Assembly: GCA_009691445.1 (NCBI GenBank)
Contig: SICL01000018.1
Coordinates: forward strand, 1 to 39,554
Reading direction: 5' to 3'
From: Candidatus Taenariivivens baikalensis
Lineage (GTDB): Bacteria; Omnitrophota; Omnitrophia; Omnitrophales; Aquincolibacteriaceae
Length of the DNA: 39,554 nucleotides
Of this stretch, positions 1-8,057 are shown in pieces. A model generated the notes under the pieces. That model saw nothing but the letters and a program-made list of their open reading frames with translations, had not been told where the DNA came from and made no database searches. Both the position numbers and the translations under genes were made by a program. Position 1 is the stretch's first letter; the number at the start of each line of letters is the position of its first letter.

Positions 1-779
1 AAATCACATTCGACGCCTCTCAGCGAAGGATGTTCCTGCATATCCCACAGATCTGCGATATTGGCCGTGTGGCCTCCGCACGTCGAATGAAAAAAACTAG
101 GGAACACTTTTCCCCGATAACTCAGAACCTGACCCTGGGTTTCCTTGACCGCGCGGGTGGAAGCAATCCGCTCCAAAGCCTTTCCTTTATACGACTGGCT
201 GATGACATCTTTTCGTAGGTCAAATTTTTCATTCTGATTTTCGATCATTTTAAAAAGCGCGTAGGTACGTGCCGCAACCGCCTGGGCTTTGAGCGCCTCA
301 ATCGGCCACTCAGCACTCATTTCGGAAGGCAGCACGCTTTTTAGATAATCTTCGATAGGAATCTCATTCACAATCAAAAGCGTTCCGTCCGCTTCCACCC
401 TGATTTGAAGGATGTGGCGGTACGTATGGCCCTGAATTCGAAAGCCATCGCCCTGACTTTCGAAATTAATCGGAAGATTACGAAGAAGCTGCCCTCCAAA
501 CTGAATTCCGTTCGAAGCCGGTCTGATCACCGTTCCCGTCATGAATTCACCGCTCAAAAGTTTCCGATTAATTTTGTCCGTCACCGTATAAGGCGAAGTG
601 GTTTTGATTTCAAGTTCGCGAATTCCCCCAAAAAGGTAAACTCGGATATAACGGAACTGCGCCGAAGAAACGGGCAGATCATAGGAGGATTTTTTTCGTT
701 CAGCCTTGCTAGCCAGAGAACTTAGCGGCCAAAGCGCGAGTGAAATCACAAGAAAAAAACGCGTAAAATAGGTCAACAT
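1..779 (-). CDS. SpoIID/LytB-domain secreted protein (3' end outside window)
   Basis: The frame is open from an ATG at 779 to the left edge, giving about 259 residues without a stop, so the C-terminus is missing. It starts with a hydrophobic signal peptide (about 24 residues ending in SSLAS). Further in come the landmarks of the SpoIID/LytB family: IPIEDYLKSVLPSEMS, then WPIEALKAQAVAARTYAL, then a late HSTCGGHT segment. In known members this family is linked to peptidoglycan remodelling (SpoIID is a lytic transglycosylase; LytB an amidase enhancer). Outside spore-formers the exact role is unclear. It probably acts in the periplasm or cell wall. No Shine-Dalgarno motif is obvious; the start is chosen because the signal peptide follows directly. 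A REP-like hairpin lies just upstream. Confidence 0.85.
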   Translation of the reverse strand, partial: MLTYFTRFFLVISLALWPLSSLASKAERKKSSYDLPVSSAQFRYIRVYLFGGIRELEIKTTSPYTVTDKINRKLLSGEFMTGTVIRPASNGIQFGGQLLRNLPINFESQGDGFRIQGHTYRHILQIRVEADGTLLIVNEIPIEDYLKSVLPSEMSAEWPIEALKAQAVAARTYALFKMIENQNEKFDLRKDVISQSYKGKALERIASTRAVKETQGQVLSYRGKVFPSFFHSTCGGHTANIADLWDMQEHPSLRGVECD

Positions 780-802
780 GGTCGGCCATTCTAACATAGT
801 AA

Positions 803-849
803 AAAGGGGACATCGCACTTTTTACCTAAAAAAGTTCGTTGTCCCCTTT
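803..849. repeat. REP-like imperfect palindrome (GGGGACA type)
   Basis: Two 19-base arms at 803-821 and 831-849 are reverse complements with two mismatches, separated by 9 bases. The arms begin AAAGGGGACA and end TGTCCCCTTT. Hairpins of this GGGGAC type are common intergenic REP-like elements in bacteria with REP-associated tyrosine transposases. None is encoded in this window. A second hairpin with a different arm (AGGGACGGTTCT) lies at 20196-20251. Confidence 0.6.
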
Positions 850-861
850 CGCTCAAACTTG

Positions 862-1005
862 TCAGCGATGTGGAATCATCCTGTTATCATGACTCTCAAT
901 CACACGACGAACATCCCGCATCGAACAATCATTGATCGGATAAGCACAGACCGCGATCAGCGGCATTGATTTAATCAACGGATGCATTCTAGCTTCGTAG
1001 GGATC
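862..1005 (-). pseudogene. MEDS-like domain C-terminal fragment
   Basis: About 47 residues end in a stop at 862. The segment PLIAVCAYPINDCSMRD followed by VRRVIESH resembles the end of MEDS sensory domains, where a CtYpl/dkCs stretch precedes a conserved helix ending in a histidine. There is no start codon with a ribosome site and no rest of the protein. The frame reads straight on from the group II intron maturase remnant. This is most likely a gene fragment fused by deletion. The MEDS assignment is a motif-level judgement. Confidence 0.35.
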
Positions 1006-1475
1006 AAGTTTGTGCAATTCGTTCAGCAGCGATGTGAAATTCATGCGGTCAAAGTAAGATTTCTTGAAGGCTTCATTCATGTGCGAACCCCTGCATTCCA
1101 CCGAGGTCCTCGCCCGTAGCCGGCGGATTCAAATACCCTTTGCTCTTGAGCGCCACGACTCATGAGTTTTCTGGCACGCGTATACGTCCGCTTCGACTGC
1201 CTCCAAAGAATGCATCGAAGTTTCCGCCAGATCCAGCTACCCAGTTCTTCAAAGATTAACTTCACTTCCGCAAACCGGAAATAATTTATCCAGCCTTTCA
1301 GAAGCAGTAGCTAATGCAAGCGACGAGATCTCCCCGGGTAATGAGCACTCACCTTCACGCATATGTCCGCCACATCTACGTCCATGCTTCCCGTCTTGCC
1401 GTCCGGCTAACAATTCCCCTTGCCGGGCTTGTGAAGGACTTTCATCTTCAAATGAGTGCGCCCTGCCGGGCGCAC
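1005..1475 (-). mobile_element. Degenerate group II intron remnant with maturase C-terminus
   Basis: Reading the minus strand, the element begins GTGCGCCCGGCAGGGCGCAC (1475-1456), a typical 5' end of bacterial group II introns. A GATGAAAGTCC stretch and AGCCGGACGGCAAG, typical of domain I, follow, then GGGGAGATCT. At about 1306 a maturase frame appears: [49 protein letters not shown]. It shifts frame near 1100 and continues as GSHMNEAFKKSYFDRMNFTS. This is the standard C-terminal end (domain X and tail) of a group II intron reverse transcriptase. The whole RT core and the rest of domains I-IV are missing, and no domain V/VI was found, so the element is dead. It begins immediately after the terminator at 1476-1512, as class C introns do; the class itself is not assigned. 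Confidence 0.75.
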
Positions 1476-1512
1476 AAAATAAAAGAGGGCCCCGCAACAG
1501 CGAGGCCCTCTT
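1476..1512 (-). terminator. Rho-independent terminator of the PG-binding lipoprotein gene
   Basis: On the minus strand a 13-bp near-perfect stem (AAGAGGGCCTCGC / GCGGGGCCCTCTT, loop TGTT) is followed by TTTTATTTT. It sits 26 bases after the stop of the lipoprotein gene. The group II intron remnant starts directly behind its T-tract. Confidence 0.85.
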
Positions 1513-1537
1513 TAAGATAAGAAATCTTAGCCGAAAT

Positions 1538-2008
1538 TTACTTGATGGTCGACAAAAAGCTCTTGAGCTTCACCCAAGTCATTTGCCCGCAAAGGCCATC
1601 CGCTTCAAGTCCATTGTCTTTTTGAAAGGCGCGGAGAGCCGCTTCGGTTCCGGGACCAATCTTGCCATCCACATTTCCGTGATAGTAACCGGCTCCCTTA
1701 AGGGCCGTTTGAATATCAAGGGAAGGAAGTTCGAATCCAGAAGGTGTCCGGTATACGCCGCCAGCGATACGAGCGCCGCCAGAACGGGACTTGCCACGCA
1801 CGGAAGGTTCTGCCGCTGAGCGACTCTGAATGGAACCACGAACATCTTGAAGCGCTTCGTCCATTTTGGCTACTTCTTCGGTCAAAACAGCCACTTGAGA
1901 CTGGACAGGATTAACCTGTTTAGAAACATAAGCTTTAGTGGCGCAGCCAAAACCTAGAAACGAAATCCCGACAAGTGACAGCAACCTGAACATCATCGAA
2001 CGTGACAT
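1538..2008 (-). CDS. Lipoprotein with C-terminal peptidoglycan-binding domain
   Basis: This 156-residue protein has an N-terminal signal peptide with a lipobox (FLGFGC, Cys at about residue 22), so it is probably a membrane-anchored lipoprotein. Residues about 30-65 look like a short coiled-coil linker ([19 protein letters not shown]). A Ser/Gly/Arg-rich spacer follows, then a PG_binding_1 domain from about 95 on ([20 protein letters not shown], then [11 protein letters not shown]). The architecture suggests a structural link between membrane and cell wall; no catalytic domain is present. It has its own terminator and is separated by about 186 bases from the upstream methyltransferase gene. 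Confidence 0.9.
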   Translation of the reverse strand: MSRSMMFRLLSLVGISFLGFGCATKAYVSKQVNPVQSQVAVLTEEVAKMDEALQDVRGSIQSRSAAEPSVRGKSRSGGARIAGGVYRTPSGFELPSLDIQTALKGAGYYHGNVDGKIGPGTEAALRAFQKDNGLEADGLCGQMTWVKLKSFLSTIK

Positions 2009-2194
2009 GTGTTTAATCTCCTTCTTGGATTGAATTGAAAATTTTGATGAGTGCTGGAAAGCTTACTGGCTCAACGAAGAGAGTGTACCAAAGGATTTTA
2101 TCGAACGCAACGGTAAAACTGGAAAAGATTTTCATTCTTTCATCCTCACAAGTCCGAAGGGCATAAGAAGTATCTTTTACATCCCTCATCAAAC

Positions 2195-3079
2195 TCACAT
2201 AACTAAGCCGGGAGATCCCTCGCTTTGCTCCAGATCAATGGGCGCCTCGGGTGCGGGACGCAACTCACGGCTCGAAATAACTTTCACACCAAAAACCATG
2301 AACTCCGTATGCGACACCATACGCTGAACCGGACGGGTTTTTCCTTCGCGCGCCAATATGGGGCGTTCCAGAAGTTCCACGGCCTGAACACGGATAAAAC
2401 CTGCGCGACGCATTGCTTCCGCAGACTTTTCAATCTGATTAAAGGTAGGATTCAAGGCAACGATCGATCCGCCTCCCTTTAAAGCATCCCTCACAAGATC
2501 AATCTCTTCCCAAGGCGTCGGGATATCCAGAATGGCGGCATCAAACCCTTTGATCGGGATTGGTTCCTGAGTTAGGCGCTGATTAAAACTCACATATTCA
2601 GCAAGTCCGGCCCGATTAATATTTTTGTGGGCATTTTTGGGCAGGTCCGTTCTGCGGTCAAAGGTATAGACTTTTCCGAAAGGTTTTACCGCGTGCGCAA
2701 GCGCCAGCGTCAAAGATCCGGAACCTGTCCCAATTTCAAGAACCCGGCTTCCGGGCCCAATCCCGCAGCGGATCATCAGAAAAGCCGCATCCTTGGGATA
2801 GATAATGCCGCTTTCTCGCGAGGCCTTCATCATTAGATCCTCAGTGGAAGGCTTGAGCAAATACCCAAAACCATACTGGCACTGAACTTTTTCTCCGAAA
2901 GACCGGCCGATCCAATCATCCACCTTGAGCGGACTTCCACAATGGACGGCGACCTGCCTGCCAGGAACCACCTCCACCATATAACTCACTTCTTTTTCCT
3001 CAAACCAAAGCAGAACAAGATCACCCACCTTAATCAGCGGGGTGTCTAAAATTTGAATTTCAGTCTCTTGATTCATCAT
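2195..3079 (-). CDS. trmI: tRNA (adenine-58-N1)-methyltransferase family protein (TrmI-like)
   Basis: This 294-residue class I SAM-dependent methyltransferase has the TrmI architecture. A small N-terminal beta domain (about residues 10-80) is followed by GYLLKPSTEDLMM and IIYPKDA, the SAM-binding motif VLEIGTGSGSLT (about 110-121), the acidic ribose-binding DRR, AILDIP, and a late GKTRPVQRMVSHTEFM. TrmI forms m1A58 in the tRNA T-loop in the cytoplasm. The protein is slightly longer than usual because of an acidic C-terminal tail. The ATG at 3079 gives an N-terminus matching the family. Confidence 0.88.
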   Translation of the reverse strand: MMNQETEIQILDTPLIKVGDLVLLWFEEKEVSYMVEVVPGRQVAVHCGSPLKVDDWIGRSFGEKVQCQYGFGYLLKPSTEDLMMKASRESGIIYPKDAAFLMIRCGIGPGSRVLEIGTGSGSLTLALAHAVKPFGKVYTFDRRTDLPKNAHKNINRAGLAEYVSFNQRLTQEPIPIKGFDAAILDIPTPWEEIDLVRDALKGGGSIVALNPTFNQIEKSAEAMRRAGFIRVQAVELLERPILAREGKTRPVQRMVSHTEFMVFGVKVISSRELRPAPEAPIDLEQSEGSPGLVM

Positions 3080-3198
3080 GACCCTCGATAGGGAATAAAA
3101 GGGGGGGAAAAGAGAAAAAGATGAAAGGCAAAGGAGTTCGGCTTTCTCCCTATCCTTCCCTTTTTTTCCTTTTCATTCCTTGCTCTTCCGTATTTCTA

Positions 3199-3849
3199 TT
3201 ACCATTGATTCTTGCGAACGAATTCTAACATTGAAAAGAAATCCGGAAACAACGCATCGGGAGAAGCTGCTTGAAGCGTTGCCTTGTCCGTAAATCCGTG
3301 CGTCAGCATCGCACAAGCGATTCCAGCACGGCGTCCTGTTTCAAGATCCGTCAAGCTGTCGCCCACCATCACTGCTTCTTCCGGCCGAATCTGTTTTTGT
3401 TTCATGATTAAAAGCAAGGCCGCGGGATTAGGTTTTTTTGGAAATTCAGAATCGCCGGCAATAATGCGTTCAAAATAGGATTCAATCTTCAAGGCTCTTA
3501 ACATCTCGGTAGAAAAAGGATTGGGCTTATTCGTCATGACAATTTGAAGCCGGTCCTTGAAATATTCCAGCACTTTCTCAACGTCAGGATAAAGCACGCT
3601 GTGGTCCATCATGTACTTTTGATAATACTCTTTGTGGATTCGAGCAGCCTTTTCAATGAGCTTCATATCCTGAGTATCCAGACAGCCCCCAATCAAATGA
3701 TAAAGCCCTTTTCCCACAAACCGGAATATTTCCTTTTCGGGAAGTTCGCTCAGCCCCAGCGAGACCCTGGTCGCATTGGCGGCTCGGGCAATATCTTTGC
3801 CCGTATCCACAAGCGTGCCGTCGAGATCATAAACAATTAGTTTTTTCAC
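3199..3849 (-). CDS. HAD-superfamily phosphatase, phosphoglycolate-phosphatase-like
   Basis: The protein has 216 residues and all four HAD motifs: DLDGTLVDT with the nucleophile Asp8 and acid Asp10; the Thr motif IVMTNK near 105; a Lys in KKPNPAALL; and the metal-binding VMVGDSLTDLETGRRAG. A helical cap lies between motifs 1 and 2, the class of Gph/PGMB enzymes. Substrates in this subgroup include 2-phosphoglycolate and sugar phosphates, and sequence alone does not decide. The gene is monocistronic or loosely grouped, with repeat-derived sequence downstream at 3870-3975. Confidence 0.88.
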   Translation of the reverse strand: MKKLIVYDLDGTLVDTGKDIARAANATRVSLGLSELPEKEIFRFVGKGLYHLIGGCLDTQDMKLIEKAARIHKEYYQKYMMDHSVLYPDVEKVLEYFKDRLQIVMTNKPNPFSTEMLRALKIESYFERIIAGDSEFPKKPNPAALLLIMKQKQIRPEEAVMVGDSLTDLETGRRAGIACAMLTHGFTDKATLQAASPDALFPDFFSMLEFVRKNQW

Positions 3850-3869
3850 ATTTTTTCGCTTGTCGATTT

Positions 3870-3975
3870 GTCCGCATCATTGTGAACCGCGTGCCCGCTT
3901 CATTGCGAGCTGCCGTGAAGTCCGGCAGAAAGCACGGCGGATCCGTCCGGCGAATTGTGGCGGACAATAACGAAA
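3870..3975. repeat. Dispersed repeat, GTCATTGCGAG family (copy)
   Basis: Contains CATTGCGAGCTGCCGTGAAG and GCGGATCCGTCCGGCGAATT ending GTGGCGGACAATAACG. The same blocks recur at 15666-15848, 16772-16863 and 19013-19324. Fills the gap between the HAD and response-regulator genes. Confidence 0.75.
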
Positions 3976-4001
3976 CTCTTGGCAACTGACATCACTGGTA
4001 A

Positions 4002-4367
4002 CTAGGCAAGCAATTTAGCGAGTTCGGATTCCAGATACTGAAGACTGAAGGGTTTAATAATGTAGTTATGAGCGCCAAGTTTTTGGGCGGCTTCAATCCG
4101 GTTGTCTTCCTTGAGCGCGGTAATCATAATGACAATGGCTGCAGGATATTTTTTCTTGATCTGCTTCAGGGTTTCAAGACCGTCCATCTCAGGCATCATA
4201 ATATCAAGAAGCACAATATCTGCCGGATAAGTCTCAAGGACCCTCATCGCATCCAGGCCATGAATCGCGGTACGGACTTCCATGTCACGATCATCCAGAA
4301 AATCTTTCAGAAACATCCGAACATCATCTTCGTCATCGACAATTAGGATTCGCTTTGGAATGCTCAT
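4002..4367 (-). CDS. Single-domain response regulator (CheY-like receiver)
   Basis: A 121-residue stand-alone receiver domain. The acidic pocket is Asp11-Asp12, the phosphoacceptor Asp55 (LLDIMMPEMDG), the switch Thr83 and the conserved Lys105 in IIKPF. There is no output domain, so it probably signals by protein contact. No histidine kinase is encoded nearby, so its partner is unknown. It lies downstream of addA on the same strand, separated by about 150 bases that include a repeat fragment. Confidence 0.93.
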   Translation of the reverse strand: MSIPKRILIVDDEDDVRMFLKDFLDDRDMEVRTAIHGLDAMRVLETYPADIVLLDIMMPEMDGLETLKQIKKKYPAAIVIMITALKEDNRIEAAQKLGAHNYIIKPFSLQYLESELAKLLA

Positions 4368-4436
4368 AAAAATTCTTCCCGGCTCCTTACTTTATTCAAC
4401 CGCACACGTTTAACAGAAATCCATGTCTGTTTTTTT

Positions 4437-4500
4437 CTGGATCCCCGATCCGCCAGAGGACAGATCCGTCCAACGGCGCATAAAATATTTCCAGAATGAC
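4437..4500. repeat. Dispersed repeat, GTCATCCCC family (partial copy)
   Basis: Begins CTGGATCCCCGATCCGCCAG and ends CCAGAATGAC. It shares the GGATCC...CCGTCC and terminal ...AATGAC parts with the copies at 6500-6605 and 17606-17710. Lies between the response-regulator gene and addA. Confidence 0.5.
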
Positions 4501-4516
4501 AGGTCGAGGTAGTATA

Positions 4517-7500
4517 TCACTCCTGGCAAGTCAGCATCGACTCTTGCATGATTTGAAACTCCTTCCGGAATTCCTGGAGCGACTTCGCATCGAAACTCAT
4601 CGTATAGGACACTTGGTTCTTCAGGAAATAAAGATCCCCTTTTTTCGGGATAACGTGAAGCAATTGCGCCACCGCAAAGGCATACATCTGAAGCTGGATT
4701 TCATAACCGGAAGCTTGAACCTTTCCAAGACTCCCCTCCGCAGTTTTATAGTCCACCACACACCAGTCTCCCTGGGCGGTTTGATAAAGCAGATCAATCA
4801 CTCCGTAGATCCTGCCATGCCGCTCATCCAGGACAAAGGGAAGTTCCCGGAAGATGCGCCGGGCGCTTTGAATCTCATGGAAAATCTTGCTTTGCTGAAA
4901 TTGTTTTAAGAGATGCTGCGCTTCCTCAAGTTCGAAAGGCTCAGCGCCGCAAAATACTTCCTGAATAATTCGTTCAGATTTTTTTTGAGGATGAGAAAAA
5001 TCCAGACGCTCCAGCACGCGGTGCATGAGAGTTCCAAATTGAGCCGCGGATAAGTCGCCCTCTTCTCCGAGTAAAAGGATTTCGGGTTTCTCCGACTCCG
5101 CGATTCCAAGCTCATACGTCCGGACATAGTCTTTCGGATCTTTACGGTAGGCCGCATAAGCAGAGACCGAAAGATCGATCACCCGCGATGGCCGCGATGG
5201 AAGCGGCGCAAGACGCGCCAGAATCTGAGTGGCTTCTTGCGGGCTGGAATCATCACCCCTCACCATCCCCTCCGATGGGATACTTGGTATTCCCCCTCTC
5301 CTTGTGGGAGAGGGTTGGGGTGAGGGCATGAAATTTTCTGAAATTTTCTCAATTCGGCACAAACCTTCCAGCTTTTCCTGACTTGCCGTGAGCCAGTCCA
5401 TCCAGCAGGCCATTTGCCCAAAAGAAGCTTTCTGGATTTTTCTGGGCTTAACCGCTCCGCTCAAATAAAGCCGCTGTTTGGCACGCGTAGCCGCCACATA
5501 AAAAAGACGCTTCCATTCTTCTTTTTCCCGGCGGCGGATCGCCTCATCGATCGCGCTCCAGGAAAAAGGCTTTTCTTTCTCTCCGGTCTTTTCATTATAG
5601 ATCTGAAAGGCGTAACCCGATCCGGACTGCGCGAGAAAGGTTTTAGATTCCGGAGAACGAGACTCATGCGCCAGATCCGCCAAAAACACCACGGGAAATT
5701 CCAGGCCTTTGGCCGCGTGGATCGTCATCAGACGGACGACCTTACCGCTTTTTTCCGCCTCAATCTGCGCCTCGGATTCCCGGACCTCCTGATTTTCAAG
5801 ATGACGGACAAAGCGGATAAAATCCCCAAGGCTCATGCGCTCGTAATTTTCCTGCTCCCGCGCAAGATCAATCAGTTTTTTTAAATTAGCGTAACGGCGC
5901 ACGCCCTGCTCACCCGCAAGCGTTATCACATCATATTGCGTGACTTCCAAAATTCGTTCCAGCAGCTCAGAAAGATAAAGCCGGTCTTTTGTTTCTAGAA
6001 GTTCCTGAGTGATTTTTTGAAACCCGGCCAATTTTTCTTTTTGATCCGGAAGAATCTGCTCAATCAATTCAAAGCGCTTCACCCCATCATAAAGCGGTTG
6101 AGATTCCCCCATTTTTTTAGCCTCGGTGGAAAGCCACACCAGCGTGTCATCCGAAATTTGAAACAAAGGTGAGCGAAGCAGAGCCGCGAGAGGAATGTCC
6201 GCAAGTGGATTATTCAGAAAAGCCAAAAAATTCATCATGTCCTTGATCTCTAACTGATGATAAAACCCGCGGCCCGAGATCACAAAAAAGGGAATGCCCC
6301 GTTGTTTGAGCGCCTGTTCATAAATCGCCGAAGAGCTCATGGCTTGGAAAAGAATCGCGATAGAACCGTACGGCACAAGGGCGTCATGAAGGCCCTCGAT
6401 CCGATCCGCGATGGCGCAGGCCTCACGAATCCGTCCGCGGGAAACCGGCTCGCCGTCTTTGAGTTCCACGGTCAAAATTGTGACGGGATAATTCAACCTG
6501 TCATCCCCGTCCGCCACAATTCCTCGGACGGATCCGTCCTTCGGCGGAAAATCTTTTGTCGGGGATCCAAGATCTGGATTCCCGCCTAAAACATGCGGGA
6601 ATGACACGATCTCTAAATCCGGTTCACTAGAACGCGCAAGCAGACCTTCAAACGGCAGGCCGTCTTCCTGCCAAAGATGTTCAAAGAATTGATTGATCCA
6701 TTGAAGAACAGGCTCACGCGTCCTAAAATTTTCCAGAAGCGGAACGCGTATGCCCTGGGAATTTTGAGCGTACTGTTTTTCTTTTTCCAGGAAATGCGCG
6801 GGCGATGTCCCTCGAAATCCGTAAATGGATTGTTTGAAATCTCCGACATAGAAAAGATTATTTCCGGAGGCCAGTAATTCCACAAGCCGGGCCTGGATCG
6901 GACTGGTGTCCTGGAATTCATCGACCATCATGAATTTGAACTGTTTTTGGTAGCGCGTTCTGAGCTTGCGGTTGGCGGGTTTGTCTTTTTCAAAGAGTTC
7001 GAGTGCTTTGATCTGCAAGTCATCAAAATCCAGACAACCTTCTTCCTCTTTGAGACGCTGATAAATTCCTTCAAAGACAATGGCCAGCTTTTCAATCCGA
7101 ATTTTCCACGGGACAGCCAATTCATCCAGCCTCATCCCCAAGGCCTGGTCACAGAGCTCGGAGAGTTCTTTCCAGAGCGGCTTGTCTTTTTTGCCTCCGC
7201 GACGGGAAAAAGACTGGGACCAGGATTTCCAGGCTTCCACGGTCTCCCAATCCCAGGAAGGTCGGGAAATAAAATCTTTGCACTCTCGCTCCAATTCTTT
7301 TTCTTCGAGCTGCTCAAGAAGCTTTTGAATGTCATTGTGAGCCCTTCGACTCCTGTCACCCTGAGCAAAGCGAAGAGTCTCAGGGGAAACTCCATGAAGG
7401 ATCTCTGGCTGAGATTCTTCGCTTCGCTCAGAATGACAGTGGGCAGAGGGTTCATGATGGCCATGAAAGAGGAACCCTGCAACGCTTTTACCTTCAATCT

Positions 7501-7999
7501 TGGCGGTGCGGTAGATTTTCTCAATCCCGGAACGCAGATCTTCCTCGTGGTAAGTCTTGAGAAGCATAAAAATTTCATCGCGGTTTTCTTTAAGCTCTTT
7601 TTCAATCGCTTCATCCAGGGCCAGCGCCTTCAGCTGGTCCGCGTCGTCCTGCTCCATCACTCGAAAATCCGGATCAACAGCCGCCTCAATCGGATGATCT
7701 TTGAGAAGCCGGGACGCAAAGGAGTGAAACGTGGAAATGTACGCAGACTCAAAATCCCGGCGGACTGAATTCATCTCCCGCTTGTGTGAATGATCAAGAA
7801 TCCGGGATTTCATTTCAGTGGCTGCTTTTTCCGTAAACGTGAGCGCCAGGATTTCCGTGACCAGGGCTTCCCTGCTCGTCACCAGCGAAAGAAAGCGCTC
7901 CACAAGCACGCGCGTTTTTCCCGTGCCGGCTCCGGCAGACACAAGGATATTGTGTCCCCGGTCTTCAACAATAAATTTTTGAGTCGTCGTGAGTTTCAT
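4517..7999 (-). CDS. addA: AddA-like UvrD/RecB-family helicase-nuclease
   Basis: A 1160-residue SF1A helicase with a C-terminal RecB-type nuclease. Walker A is SAGAGTGKT (residues 21-29), followed by ALTFTEKAATEM; Walker B is VDEFQDTSP near 360; then VGDFKQSIYGFRG, ENFRTREPVL, and the late helicase motif LMTIHAAKGLEFPVVF near 755, FYVAATRAKQRLYL. The nuclease domain carries GVIDLLYQT and VDYKTAEGS near 1065-1085. With AddB it would process double-strand breaks for RecA-dependent repair. Three stretches do not belong to the family and match dispersed repeats: about residues 187-222 (HSERSEESQ, LRFAQGDRS), 465-500 (GSPTKDFPPKDGS) and 891-914 (SPQPSPTRRGG). All keep the frame open. addB lies 58 bases upstream. 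Confidence 0.93.
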   Translation of the reverse strand: MKLTTTQKFIVEDRGHNILVSAGAGTGKTRVLVERFLSLVTSREALVTEILALTFTEKAATEMKSRILDHSHKREMNSVRRDFESAYISTFHSFASRLLKDHPIEAAVDPDFRVMEQDDADQLKALALDEAIEKELKENRDEIFMLLKTYHEEDLRSGIEKIYRTAKIEGKSVAGFLFHGHHEPSAHCHSERSEESQPEILHGVSPETLRFAQGDRSRRAHNDIQKLLEQLEEKELERECKDFISRPSWDWETVEAWKSWSQSFSRRGGKKDKPLWKELSELCDQALGMRLDELAVPWKIRIEKLAIVFEGIYQRLKEEEGCLDFDDLQIKALELFEKDKPANRKLRTRYQKQFKFMMVDEFQDTSPIQARLVELLASGNNLFYVGDFKQSIYGFRGTSPAHFLEKEKQYAQNSQGIRVPLLENFRTREPVLQWINQFFEHLWQEDGLPFEGLLARSSEPDLEIVSFPHVLGGNPDLGSPTKDFPPKDGSVRGIVADGDDRLNYPVTILTVELKDGEPVSRGRIREACAIADRIEGLHDALVPYGSIAILFQAMSSSAIYEQALKQRGIPFFVISGRGFYHQLEIKDMMNFLAFLNNPLADIPLAALLRSPLFQISDDTLVWLSTEAKKMGESQPLYDGVKRFELIEQILPDQKEKLAGFQKITQELLETKDRLYLSELLERILEVTQYDVITLAGEQGVRRYANLKKLIDLAREQENYERMSLGDFIRFVRHLENQEVRESEAQIEAEKSGKVVRLMTIHAAKGLEFPVVFLADLAHESRSPESKTFLAQSGSGYAFQIYNEKTGEKEKPFSWSAIDEAIRRREKEEWKRLFYVAATRAKQRLYLSGAVKPRKIQKASFGQMACWMDWLTASQEKLEGLCRIEKISENFMPSPQPSPTRRGGIPSIPSEGMVRGDDSSPQEATQILARLAPLPSRPSRVIDLSVSAYAAYRKDPKDYVRTYELGIAESEKPEILLLGEEGDLSAAQFGTLMHRVLERLDFSHPQKKSERIIQEVFCGAEPFELEEAQHLLKQFQQSKIFHEIQSARRIFRELPFVLDERHGRIYGVIDLLYQTAQGDWCVVDYKTAEGSLGKVQASGYEIQLQMYAFAVAQLLHVIPKKGDLYFLKNQVSYTMSFDAKSLQEFRKEFQIMQESMLTCQE
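5256..5326. repeat. CCCTCACC...GGTGAGGG repeat inside addA
   Basis: Starts CCCCTCACCATCCCC and ends GAGAGGGTTGGGGTGAGGG, an inverted-repeat element read in frame near residues 891-914 of AddA. Sister copies are at 9749-9832 and 10413-10494, both inside addB. Confidence 0.8.
6500..6605. repeat. GTCATCCCC...GGGAATGAC repeat inside addA
   Basis: Terminal inverted repeats are GTCATCCCC and GGGAATGAC. The interior holds GGATCCGTCC and TTGTCGGGGATCCAAG, also present at 17606-17710. Translated in frame near residues 465-500 of AddA. Confidence 0.8.
7331..7437. repeat. GTCATTGTGAG...CTCAGAATGAC repeat inside addA
   Basis: Near-complementary ends GTCATTGTGAG and CTCAGAATGAC flank CCTGAGCAAAGCGAAGAGTC. 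It is read in frame as HSERSEESQ and LRFAQGDRS at about residues 187-222 of AddA. Related half-copies occur at 15195-15265 and 19013-19324. Confidence 0.8.
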
Positions 8000-8057
8000 T
8001 GTTTTTCAAAATCTCAACTTCAAAATCCAAAAAAAATAATGGTTTTGAGTTTGTTTA

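Noticed and set aside
1249..1497. 82-residue minus frame over the intron 5' part
   Set aside because: The sequence is explained by group II intron RNA domain I and the terminator; the peptide looks like no protein.
1726..1747. GTTCGAATCC-like stretch suggesting a tRNA T-loop
   Set aside because: Lies inside the lipoprotein gene and has no matching acceptor or anticodon stem around it.
2013..2198. 61-residue GTG-start frame overlapping the end of the TrmI-like gene
   Set aside because: No family match, weak start, and the region is the natural upstream region of the lipoprotein gene; kept only as a remote possibility.
6947..7768. 273-residue plus-strand frame inside addA
   Set aside because: Antisense shadow of addA; no ribosome site or family features.
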